From Streptomyces sp. ATexAB-D23 (lineage in GTDB: Bacteria; Actinomycetota; Actinomycetes; Streptomycetales; Streptomycetaceae), in assembly GCF_000373645.1 (NCBI RefSeq), contig NZ_KB892002.1, forward strand, positions 248,001-312,000: a DNA stretch of 64,000 nt, given 5' to 3'. Within the stretch, counting starts at the first letter, position 1. Every line of letters starts with the position of its first letter. The translations under genes and the position numbers were made by a program. The notes below the pieces were generated by a model that was not told where the DNA came from, ran no database searches, and worked only from the letters and a program-made list of their open reading frames with translations. Shown piece after piece: positions 36,748-44,898 of the stretch.

Positions 36748-38136
36748 TCACAGCTCGCCCATGCGCCGGACGACCGGGGCGACGCGCTGGACGCCGTGGC
36801 GGTACGCGCCCCGGGCCGCGCCGCGGACCGCCTCGCGCACCGCTCCCCTGACCCGGCCGGTCTCCCGGACCGCGGTGGCGCCGGGCAGCGGGTGGCCGTC
36901 GGGGGCCAGGTGGTGGCGGGCGAGGATGCCGGGGAGGTAGCCGGGGGCGGTGGCGGGCGTGTAGTAGGGCGCGGGGTCGGGCAGCCGGCCCCGGTCGAGC
37001 AGGGCGGTGACCCGGGCGCGGGCGGTGTCGTAGGCCGTGGCGTAGCCGCCGTCGGCGGCGACGCCCTGGCCGGCCAGCCACGCGGGGTCGGGCCGCGGGC
37101 GGTCGCCGCTGTCCAGGGCGTCGAAGGAGGTGAGCAGGCCGGAGCCGGTGAAGTGGTGGTTGCCGAGGGTCTCGCGGACGCCGAGGTCGGTGAGGACGGC
37201 GGTCGGGATGCGGCGGTGCAGGGCCTCCAGGGCGGCCGTCGAGGAGACGGTGACCAGCAGGTCGGTGCGGTCCAGGACCTCGCCCATGTGCCCGTAGACC
37301 AGGCGGAGGTTGGGCGGGAGGCCGCCGGGCAGCCGCTCGGCGAGGCGCTGGTAGGGGTGCTCCTCGATGTGCGTGGTGTGCTCGCCGGGCTTGGAGCGCA
37401 GCTTCAGCAGGACCTCGCGTCCCGGGTGCAGCCGGGCGTGCTCGGCGAGCCTGCGCAGCAGGTACGTGCGGTCGGCGCGGGATTCCGGTACGGAGGGCTG
37501 GGCGGCGAACACGAGGGTGTCGCGGCCCGGTTCGGACCGGTAGGGGGCGCCGCCGAGGAACGGCAGGGCGGCCTCCGTGACGGCCGAGGCGTCGGCGCCC
37601 ACGCCCTCGTACACCGCGCGGAAGCGTTCCGCGTCGTGGCGGGAGTTGGCGAGGACGATGTCGGCGCCGTGCCGCAGCAGGAGCCCGTCGGTGAGTTTCT
37701 CGTAGACGACGCCGACGTAGCCGGTGACGACGACGGGCCTGGCGGGCAGCCGGAGCGCGGCGAGGCCGTGCAGCATGGCCTGGACGGCGCCGCCGACGAG
37801 GGCGAGCACGACGACGTCGTAGCCTTCCTCGCGCACGGTGTGCAGGAACTCGACCGCGGTGACCTCGCGGACCCGGTCGGTGCTGATGCCGACGTCGCCG
37901 ACCTCGGCGAGCTGGCGGGCGGTCGGGGTGGCCCGGCCGCGCAGCAGCAGTCCGCTGATCCGCGCGGGGGGCGTGGCGGCGCGGTCGTCGCCCGAGGTCA
38001 GCCGGCGCGCGGTGAGCGCGCCCCACTTCCATCGGGTGTCGGAGTCGGCGAGCACGGCCACCCGGAGCGCCGGGGACCGCGGGTCCGTTGACGCCGCCGC
38101 TGCGGGAGAGGCCGAATTGCTGTTGCTGAGGGGCAC
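36748..38136 (-). CDS. DUF6716-type putative glycosyltransferase
   Basis: A 462-residue protein with a Ser/Ala-rich N-terminus, then a GT-B-like core (VAVLADSDTRWKWGALTARRL, YGHMGEVLDRTDLLVTVSSTAALEAL). The latter resembles the C-terminal nucleotide-sugar-binding half of capsule glycosyltransferases. A basic C-terminal tail follows (GRVRGAVREAVRGAARG). GTG at 38136 is chosen, preceded by TAACGT that may be a -10 box for a nearly leaderless mRNA; a TTG at 38175 is the alternative. Its exact reaction is unknown. Confidence 0.7.
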   Translation of the reverse strand: MPLSNSNSASPAAAASTDPRSPALRVAVLADSDTRWKWGALTARRLTSGDDRAATPPARISGLLLRGRATPTARQLAEVGDVGISTDRVREVTAVEFLHTVREEGYDVVVLALVGGAVQAMLHGLAALRLPARPVVVTGYVGVVYEKLTDGLLLRHGADIVLANSRHDAERFRAVYEGVGADASAVTEAALPFLGGAPYRSEPGRDTLVFAAQPSVPESRADRTYLLRRLAEHARLHPGREVLLKLRSKPGEHTTHIEEHPYQRLAERLPGGLPPNLRLVYGHMGEVLDRTDLLVTVSSTAALEALHRRIPTAVLTDLGVRETLGNHHFTGSGLLTSFDALDSGDRPRPDPAWLAGQGVAADGGYATAYDTARARVTALLDRGRLPDPAPYYTPATAPGYLPGILARHHLAPDGHPLPGATAVRETGRVRGAVREAVRGAARGAYRHGVQRVAPVVRRMGEL

Positions 38137-38348
38137 GTCCAAGACGTTAGGAAGGCCCGGGGATGGGCGGCCCAACGTAAAAGCAACAAAGGGTTAACAG
38201 CCCGCCGACGCTTGCCGAACCCGCAGCCCGGCCCGTTGGAAGGGGGCCGGAGAATTCCCTCGGGGGTTCGGCGGTTCACTGTTCCGACGGATTGTGTTCA
38301 TCCGTCGTCCGCACGGCCGACAGGGCGAATGCCCGGCCCGGAACTAGC

Positions 38349-39338
38349 GTGACGCGGGTGGTCAAGCTCTCCGTCATCGTGCCGTTCTACAACGTTCGGA
38401 CATATGCGCCAGACACCCTCAGAAGCCTTCGGGCCAACGCCCGCGAGGACTTCGAGTTCATCCTCGTCGACGACTGTTCGACCGACGGGACCGCGGAGCT
38501 GTTGCGCCGCGCGCAGGAGGAGATTCCGGGGGTGGCCGTCCTCGGACACGAGCAGAACGGCGGTCTGGCCACCGCCCGGAACACCGGTCTGGACGCGGCC
38601 CGCGGCACCTATGTCGCCTTCCTGGACGGCGACGACTGGCTGGCTCCCGGTTTCTACGCCGGGCTGCTGGCCAGGACCGAGGCGCTGGGCTGCGACTTCG
38701 TGCGCACCGACCACGTCCAGGTCGACGGCCGCAACCGCACGGTCCACCGCGTCCCGCACGGCCGCCGGGGCCAGGTCATGGCCCCCCGGGACGCGATCCT
38801 GCCCGCCACGCGCACCACGTCGGTCGACTACGCGTACGCCTGGGCGGGGCTCTACCACCGCCGGCTCCTGGACCGGGGGCTGCTGCACTTCACCGACGGG
38901 CTGCGTACGGCTGAGGACCGGCCGTGGATCTGGCGGCTGCACCGCGAGGCGGATTCCTTCGCGGTGCTCGGCCTTCTCGGAATTTTCTACCGGCGGGGCG
39001 TCGCCTCGTCCCTGACCCAGATCGGCGACATGCGCCAGCTCGATTTCATTCGCTCGTTCGACCAGGTCGTACGGGAAACCGCGGCGGACCGCGACGCGCA
39101 CGCGTTGCTGCCGAAAGCGGTGCGCAACTATTGCGCGATCATTTCCCATCACATGGGCGCGGTGGAGAGGTTCGAACCTCCCGTGGCGCGTGCGCTGAAA
39201 TCGATGAGCGCGGGTGCGCTGCGGCGGATGCCGCAGGACGTGCTGGACGAGGCCCTGGACTCGATGGACGTCGAGCGGGCGACCCTGCTGCGCCGGCTGC
39301 GCCGCCGTCCGGCCGCGAAGGAGGTGGCGGCCGCGTGA
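38349..39338 (+). CDS. family 2 glycosyltransferase
   Basis: A 329-residue GT2 enzyme. The GT-A fold begins at once (VVKLSVIVPFYNV), with VDDCSTDGT, GGLATARNTGLDAARG and the metal-binding DGDDW. The C-terminal part includes the RTAEDRPWIWRLH catalytic-base region. It probably adds a sugar in glycopolymer synthesis. GTG at 38349 was chosen. Its stop overlaps the next gene's GTG. Confidence 0.88.
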   Translation: MTRVVKLSVIVPFYNVRTYAPDTLRSLRANAREDFEFILVDDCSTDGTAELLRRAQEEIPGVAVLGHEQNGGLATARNTGLDAARGTYVAFLDGDDWLAPGFYAGLLARTEALGCDFVRTDHVQVDGRNRTVHRVPHGRRGQVMAPRDAILPATRTTSVDYAYAWAGLYHRRLLDRGLLHFTDGLRTAEDRPWIWRLHREADSFAVLGLLGIFYRRGVASSLTQIGDMRQLDFIRSFDQVVRETAADRDAHALLPKAVRNYCAIISHHMGAVERFEPPVARALKSMSAGALRRMPQDVLDEALDSMDVERATLLRRLRRRPAAKEVAAA

Positions 39339-40702
39339 GCAGCAGCCGGAGCCGTACGACGCAGGTCTTCCTCGCCTCCACCCTCTACGGCACGGCGACG
39401 CTCGCCGCCGCCCTGGACGCGGGCCTCTTCCCCGGCGCGGACCGTCGCATCCTCCTCGTCGCGAACAACGCGCCGGTCCCGGAGACGGCCCCCTCTCTCG
39501 ACGAGATGCCGGGATTCGACGCCCTGCGCACACGTTTCGACGAGGTCGTGTCGTGGAACGCGACGATCGCCCCGCACCACCCGGGCGTCTGGTCGCCGCG
39601 CCCGGACGACGTGCCGCTGTGGGAGCGGCACCTGCGGCTGGCGTGGGGGCTCGGTGACGACGAGGTCGAACTGGCCGTGGAGTCGATCCAGGTCGACCCG
39701 GCCATGGCGCTGTGCCGGATCTTCACCGGGGTACCGGTCGATGTGTACGCGGACGGGCTGATGAGCTACGGCCCGACGAGGAACCGGATCGATCCGCTGG
39801 TCGGGACCCGGGTGGGACGGCTGCTCCACCTCGATCTGGTGCCGGGGCTGCGGCCCCTGCTGCTCACGGAGTTCGGGGTGGGGGCGAAGACCGTGCCGAC
39901 GGACGCCTTCCTGAAGGTGCTCGGGGAGCTGGACGACGCGGCCGGCGCGGCGGCGCTGCCGGCCGTCGAGTCGCCGGCGCTGCTGCTGGGCCAGTACCTT
40001 TCCGCGCTCGGGCTGATCGGGGCCGCCGAGGAGGAGGAGCTGCATCTGCGGATGATGCGGGGGGCGGTCGCGCGCGGCCACAGCCGGCTGGTGTTCAAGC
40101 CGCATCCGACGGCCCCGGCGCAGTGGTCGCGGGCGATGGAGGAGGAGGCGGGCCGGCTCGGCGCGGAACTGACCGTGCTGGACGGGGGCCTGCTCACGGC
40201 TCCGGTACTGGCGGAGGTGCTGTACCGGCGGATGCGGCCGGCCCTGGTGGTCGGCTGCTTCTCGACCGCGCTGCTGACGGCGTCGGCGTTCTACGGGCTG
40301 CCGGTGGCACGGGTCGGTACCCGGACGCTGCTGGAGCGGCTGACGCCGTTCGAGAACAGCAACCGGGTGCCGGTGACGCTGGTGGACGCGCTGGTGCCGG
40401 ACCTGGAAGAGGGGGACGGGCCCGCGCTCGTCCCGGCGGTGGCGCCGGAGGGGCTGAACGACCTGGTGAGGGCGGTCGGATTCGCCATGCAGCCGAGGAT
40501 CTATCCGCAGCTGCGTCCGGTCGCCGAGCGGTATCTCGCCGCCCGGACGGCCGCGGCCGGGCGCTACTTCAAGCGCAGGCGGCTGACGTCCCTGGGGCTG
40601 CCGGGCGGGGTGCCCGAGCAGTTCGCGTTCCTGCCGCGCAGCGCGGCGGTGCGGCGGGTGGCCCGGCGGGCGCGGGCGCTGCGGCGGATGGCGCTGCGGT
40701 AG
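39335..40702 (+). CDS. polysialyltransferase-family glycosyltransferase
   Basis: A 455-residue protein resembling the bacterial alpha-2,8-polysialyltransferase family. It has FKPHPTAP (the KPHP CMP-binding motif) followed by VVGCFSTALLTASAFYG, where the S-T pair matches the SS/ST motif of that family. The GTG start overlaps the GT2 stop, with AAGGAGG 12 bp upstream. It would polymerise or transfer CMP-Kdn/sialate from the NeuA-like enzyme in the same cluster. Confidence 0.78.
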   Translation: MSSSRSRTTQVFLASTLYGTATLAAALDAGLFPGADRRILLVANNAPVPETAPSLDEMPGFDALRTRFDEVVSWNATIAPHHPGVWSPRPDDVPLWERHLRLAWGLGDDEVELAVESIQVDPAMALCRIFTGVPVDVYADGLMSYGPTRNRIDPLVGTRVGRLLHLDLVPGLRPLLLTEFGVGAKTVPTDAFLKVLGELDDAAGAAALPAVESPALLLGQYLSALGLIGAAEEEELHLRMMRGAVARGHSRLVFKPHPTAPAQWSRAMEEEAGRLGAELTVLDGGLLTAPVLAEVLYRRMRPALVVGCFSTALLTASAFYGLPVARVGTRTLLERLTPFENSNRVPVTLVDALVPDLEEGDGPALVPAVAPEGLNDLVRAVGFAMQPRIYPQLRPVAERYLAARTAAAGRYFKRRRLTSLGLPGGVPEQFAFLPRSAAVRRVARRARALRRMALR

Positions 40703-40713
40703 ACGTACGTGGC

Positions 40714-40749
40714 CGAGGGGGCGGGGCGCCGGTGGGCCCCGCCCCCTCG
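40714..40749. terminator. bidirectional terminator hairpin
   Basis: A 13-bp perfect stem (40714-40726 with 40737-40749) and 10-base loop between convergent glycosyltransferase genes. Confidence 0.8.
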
Positions 40750-40756
40750 CCCCGCG

Positions 40757-43063
40757 TCAGATCCCCTTCAGCTCGGCCGCGTTGGCCTCGGTGACCTTCC
40801 ACAGTTCCCGCTGGCGCCCGTGCACGTCGGCGACGGCTGCCGGGTGGTCGTCCAGGAGCCCGGCCGCCCGCTCCGCGAGCCGTGCCCCGAGGTGGCGGTC
40901 GTGGACGGAGATCCCCCACTCGGGCCGGTCGATGTCGGACAGGAAGTACGCCATCTTGGGGTGCGAGATCAGGCTGATGACCGGGGTCCCGCAGCCGAAC
41001 GGGATCATGCCGGCGTGGCCGCGCATCCCGATGACCAGCTTGGTCCGTGCGTAGGTGTCCCGGATCTCGTCGTTGCCGAAGTCGTACATCGGGATGACGG
41101 GCAGCGAGATGCCGTGCTCGCGCCGCAGGTCGAACGCGATCCGCTCGTCGTCCAGCGAGTGGGCCACGCACTTGACCTCGGCGCGGGTGCCGAGCGCCTT
41201 CACCGCGCTCGCCGTCTCGGCCAGGAAGTGCGCGTAGTCGTGGCCGAAGCGGAGCCCCGAGCGGTCGTACGCGGCGTTGAGCAGGACGGTGTCCTCGCGT
41301 TCGGCCGGGTCCTTCCAGCCGTCCACCAGCTGCCGGGTGACGGTGGTCGGGCAGGGCTGGAAGCGGACCTTGTCGTGCAGGGACGCGGGCAGCAGCGCCC
41401 GGACCTTCTCGATCGAGCCGTGGTTGCGCAGGCCGAAGAACGCGGCGCGCTCCACGAGCTTGCGCAGCGAGGTCAGGAACCTGCCGCGTCCATGGCCGTA
41501 CGCCTGGCCGTCGAAGGCGTTGAAGCCGACCGCGTAGACGATGACCGGCACGTCGATCCGCTCCAGCAGCCGGTCGGGGACGTTCCACTGCCAGCCGCTG
41601 TTGCCGTTGGGCGCGGTGTCCGGGATGAACAGGCCGCCGCCACCGATGACGAGGCCGCGGCGGGCGTTGACGCGTTCGAGCGCCGCCTCGTCGAACAGCC
41701 GGTGGGCGTGGACGGAGTGCCAGCGGTCCGGCCCGGTGTCGCGGTCGAAGGCCAGCCGGACGCTCTCGGGGAGGAGCTTGTCGCCGGCGTTGCCCTGCCG
41801 GTCCATGTAGAAGGCGACATGGGCGAGCTGCCGGTCCGCCGGGCCCTCGGCCGGCGCGGGGGCCTCCTGGGTGCGCAGCCGCATCAGCCGGTTCGCCCGG
41901 TGGGTCGGGTCGACGGCGAGTCCGTCGTGTGCGTACCGGGACGCGGCCGCGTCGTCGCCGTGGATCCAGGCGATCTGGGCGAGGCGCGAGAAGGCGGTGG
42001 CGGCCCGGTTGGGGGCGGCGGTGGCGAGCAGGAGCTGGGCGCGGGCCTCCTCGTAGCGCGAGACGCTCATCAGCGCGTGGCCCAGGACCTCGTGCGGCCA
42101 CGCCTCGTCCACGGGGATGCGGACGGAGCCGAGCAGGTCGGCCGCCTCCTGGTACTCGCCGGCCGCGATGTGGGCGGCGGCGACCCGGCGGGCGCTCTCG
42201 GGGTCGGCGGTGCGGCGGACGTGCGGGGTGCCGTAGTGCACCAGCAGGTCGTGGTGTTTGGTGCCGGGTGCGGCGAGGTAGGCGGCGCGGAACTCGGCGT
42301 CGCTCAGGTCGAAGTCGCGCCACCGGTCCTCGGCCTGCCCGTACCCGGCCTCGCCGCCCTGCCAGGGCTTGTGGCGCCCGGTGAAGTGCAGGATCGCGGT
42401 GGTGTCGGGCACCGGGAGGTCGCCGGAGAGGCGGCGCTTGACGTAGTTGTAGCGGGCGTCGAGCCGGACGAAGTCCCCGTCGAGCACGGCGTTCAGGATG
42501 CCCTGGTCGTGCTTGTCCAGCTCGTACGCGCCGGAGCGGCCGGTCTCGTCGATCCTGGCGCAGAACGCGTCGCTCAGATACTCGCGCTGGATGACCAGCA
42601 GACCGCTGTTGAGCTTGTGCTGCCCGTAGAAGAACTGCGGAACGGCGGCGAGCCCGTCGCGCAGCCTCAGCAGTTCGCCCAGGTCGTCCAGGACGATCAT
42701 GTCGGTGTCGAGGGTGATCACGGTGTCGTAGTCGCGCACCCGGAAGACGTCGAGGATGAAGTAGGCCTTGCGCACCAGGTAGTTGTCCTGGTCGCCCTTG
42801 GCGTACGTGTCGTAGTGCGCGGCGTCCACCCGGCGGAAGTCGGCGCGCGGGTGCAGGGCCCTGATCCGTTCGACCGATGCGGGGCGCAGCCCGTCGTGCA
42901 GGACGATGAAGTCCTCGCAGACCCCGGGGTTGGACAGGGCGAGGCTGCGGAGCAGGGTGAGGAAGCCGGGGAGGTAGTTCTCGTCCACGAAGCTCGCGAA
43001 GGCGACGCGGCGCTTGCCGGTGAGGGCGTTGGCGGGGGTGGGCGGTGCGGGGGTCGTCGTCAT
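40757..43063 (-). CDS. GT8 glycosyltransferase-pyruvyltransferase fusion
   Basis: A 768-residue modular protein. Residues 18-275 form a GT8 domain with the DxD motif at D119/D121 (TLDTDMIVLDD) and HFTGRHKPW. A helical, TPR-like linker spans about 290-400. Residues 415-740 resemble polysaccharide pyruvyl transferase (GNAGDKLLPESVRLAF, VIGGGGLFIP, VIGMRGHAGMIPFGCGTPVISL). This could add a sugar and then a pyruvate ketal, or the second half may bind a CMP-type donor. ATG overlaps the GT29 stop (ATGA). Confidence 0.8.
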   Translation of the reverse strand: MTTTPAPPTPANALTGKRRVAFASFVDENYLPGFLTLLRSLALSNPGVCEDFIVLHDGLRPASVERIRALHPRADFRRVDAAHYDTYAKGDQDNYLVRKAYFILDVFRVRDYDTVITLDTDMIVLDDLGELLRLRDGLAAVPQFFYGQHKLNSGLLVIQREYLSDAFCARIDETGRSGAYELDKHDQGILNAVLDGDFVRLDARYNYVKRRLSGDLPVPDTTAILHFTGRHKPWQGGEAGYGQAEDRWRDFDLSDAEFRAAYLAAPGTKHHDLLVHYGTPHVRRTADPESARRVAAAHIAAGEYQEAADLLGSVRIPVDEAWPHEVLGHALMSVSRYEEARAQLLLATAAPNRAATAFSRLAQIAWIHGDDAAASRYAHDGLAVDPTHRANRLMRLRTQEAPAPAEGPADRQLAHVAFYMDRQGNAGDKLLPESVRLAFDRDTGPDRWHSVHAHRLFDEAALERVNARRGLVIGGGGLFIPDTAPNGNSGWQWNVPDRLLERIDVPVIVYAVGFNAFDGQAYGHGRGRFLTSLRKLVERAAFFGLRNHGSIEKVRALLPASLHDKVRFQPCPTTVTRQLVDGWKDPAEREDTVLLNAAYDRSGLRFGHDYAHFLAETASAVKALGTRAEVKCVAHSLDDERIAFDLRREHGISLPVIPMYDFGNDEIRDTYARTKLVIGMRGHAGMIPFGCGTPVISLISHPKMAYFLSDIDRPEWGISVHDRHLGARLAERAAGLLDDHPAAVADVHGRQRELWKVTEANAAELKGI

Positions 43064-44604
43064 CGCAGGGAGATCCTCGTCTCGGTGACGCTCCGGGCGC
43101 GTTCCATGACCCACGCCTTTTCGCTGGTGTACTCGTGCACGGCGGTGATGGGCATCTTCATCGCGGCGGGCAGCCGGTAGGCGCCGCTCTCGTAGAAGTC
43201 GAAGCCGATCAGGTCGAGGCGGGGGCTGACGTCCAGGAAGTCCAGCAGCCACAGCATGTTGAAGCCGCTGGTGGGGATGGCCGGCCAGGCGTCGGTGCCG
43301 ACCCGGCCGATGTCGCGCAGCGGCCAGCGCAGCGACTCGTCGCCCAGGTAGCGCTGTGCGCCGGGCACCAGCCGGTTGCGCAGCGAGTACTTCCAGTCGC
43401 CGGAGATCCCGCCGAAGACCAGCCGGGTGTCGACCTTCTTGTCCCAGTTGAAGCCGTGCTTGTGGATGGTGGCGTGGATGTCGGTACGGCTGCCGGTGGC
43501 CGCCGGGTCGATGCGGTACGAGTTGAAGCGGACGACGAGGTCGTACGCGTCGATCTCGGCGCCCAGCGAACTGTTGCCGACGCGCCGCGAGTTGGCGATC
43601 AGGCAGATCGACCTGCCGGCGATGCGGTTGCGGAATTCGCCGAGTGTGGTCCAGGTGACGCCGCCGAAGGCGGGGTCGGCGACCGGGCCGCGCATCCGGG
43701 TCCTGCGCTGTGCGGCGTACAGCGCGACGAGTTCGGTGAGCGCGGCCGGGTCGCCGGTGGCGGCGGGGGCGCCGCCGCTGCCCGGGGCGCCGGCCGCCTC
43801 CAGTGCGAGGGCGAGGTACTGGCCCAGCGCCTCCTGGATCTCCGGGACCGGGGCGCCGGCCCGGTCCTGGGCGATGAGCGCGCCGATCAGCCGGGACCGC
43901 GCCCGGTTCCAGTCGCCCCGGCCGGCGAGGGCCAGGCCCTCGGCCCAGGTGTCGGTGACGGAGGCGGCGGCGAAGGCGGCGGCCTCGGGGCAGCCCTGCT
44001 CCAGCTTCCGCAGCAGCTCGCCCTGGCTCTCGGCGCCGGCCCGCAGCCCGGCGGTCTTCGCCGCGACGCCGAAGCCGTCGTCGTCGGTGAGGGCGAGGTA
44101 GCGCTCGTACGCCTCGACGGCGGCGCTCTCCGCGCCCATCGCCTCCAGCACGCGGGCGCGCAGCCGCCAGGCCGCCCGGGAGCGCTTGCGCTGGGTCAGC
44201 ACGGTGTCCGTGATGAGGACGGCGAGCTTCAGCTCGTCCTCGTAGCCGCAGTCCAGGGCCTTGTTGCCGACGGCGAGCAGCGGGTCCATCAGCGGGTCGG
44301 CGAGGGCCGGGGCGGAGCCGGTGCCGCTGCGGGGGACGCGGCGCAGCAGGGTGACCGGGGAGGCGTCGGGGGCGGTCCGCTCCAGGGCGGCGTGGGTGGC
44401 CAGCATGTGCCGCAGGGCCTCGGCGAGCGCGGTGCGCCGCCGGTCCAGTCCGGCGACCAGCTTCCCGCTGTGCGCGGCACAGGCCCGCAGGCAGGTCGCC
44501 AGGTCCGTCGGCCGGACGGTGGCGAGGGAGGCCGTGCCGCCGCCGGACGGTATCGGTTCCGGTGCCTCACGCTGTCGTGGCCGGCGGGTGCGGGCTTTCG
44601 TCAT
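43060..44604 (-). CDS. GT29 sialyltransferase-like enzyme
   Basis: A 514-residue protein. The first 300 residues are helical and TPR-like (RRRTALAEALRHMLATHAALE and similar). The C-terminal part carries GT29 signatures: a sialylmotif-L-like GRSICLIANSRRVGNSSLG followed by DLVVRFNSYRID, then a sialylmotif-S-like PTSGFNMLWLLDFLDVS and FDFYESGAYR. GT29 transfers sialic acid or a relative from CMP; it is known mainly from animals and is uncommon in bacteria. GGAG lies 5 bp before the ATG. It is coupled to the fusion gene downstream. Confidence 0.82.
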   Translation of the reverse strand: MTKARTRRPRQREAPEPIPSGGGTASLATVRPTDLATCLRACAAHSGKLVAGLDRRRTALAEALRHMLATHAALERTAPDASPVTLLRRVPRSGTGSAPALADPLMDPLLAVGNKALDCGYEDELKLAVLITDTVLTQRKRSRAAWRLRARVLEAMGAESAAVEAYERYLALTDDDGFGVAAKTAGLRAGAESQGELLRKLEQGCPEAAAFAAASVTDTWAEGLALAGRGDWNRARSRLIGALIAQDRAGAPVPEIQEALGQYLALALEAAGAPGSGGAPAATGDPAALTELVALYAAQRRTRMRGPVADPAFGGVTWTTLGEFRNRIAGRSICLIANSRRVGNSSLGAEIDAYDLVVRFNSYRIDPAATGSRTDIHATIHKHGFNWDKKVDTRLVFGGISGDWKYSLRNRLVPGAQRYLGDESLRWPLRDIGRVGTDAWPAIPTSGFNMLWLLDFLDVSPRLDLIGFDFYESGAYRLPAAMKMPITAVHEYTSEKAWVMERARSVTETRISLR

Positions 44605-44898
44605 GGCGCTCCAAGCGTCTGGTGCCCGTGGGGGGAGGGGCGTAGGGAGGGGCCGGATGTCCGTCGGCCGTTCGGGGTTCCGTGGCACGTTAGGAAACCT
44701 GAACGGCCGCGGGATGAACTCGCCCTGTCGGCCCGGGAAACTGCGCTCCGGCCCGCCGGACATGTGCGGCGGCGGGCCCGTGCCGGGCGGGGCCCGGGGG
44801 GTGTTCTCCGGTGCCTGGATGAACGCCTGCGGACCATCAGGTGAACCGCCTCCCGCTCCACGGGATTTCACGATGTCCGATGACATATTCGACGCATC

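Noticed and set aside
35225..38032. A 935-residue open frame extending upstream of the NeuA-HAD gene
   Set aside because: It runs through the inverted repeat and across the DUF6716-type gene in another frame; the ATG at 36514 has a ribosome-binding site and begins the known domain.
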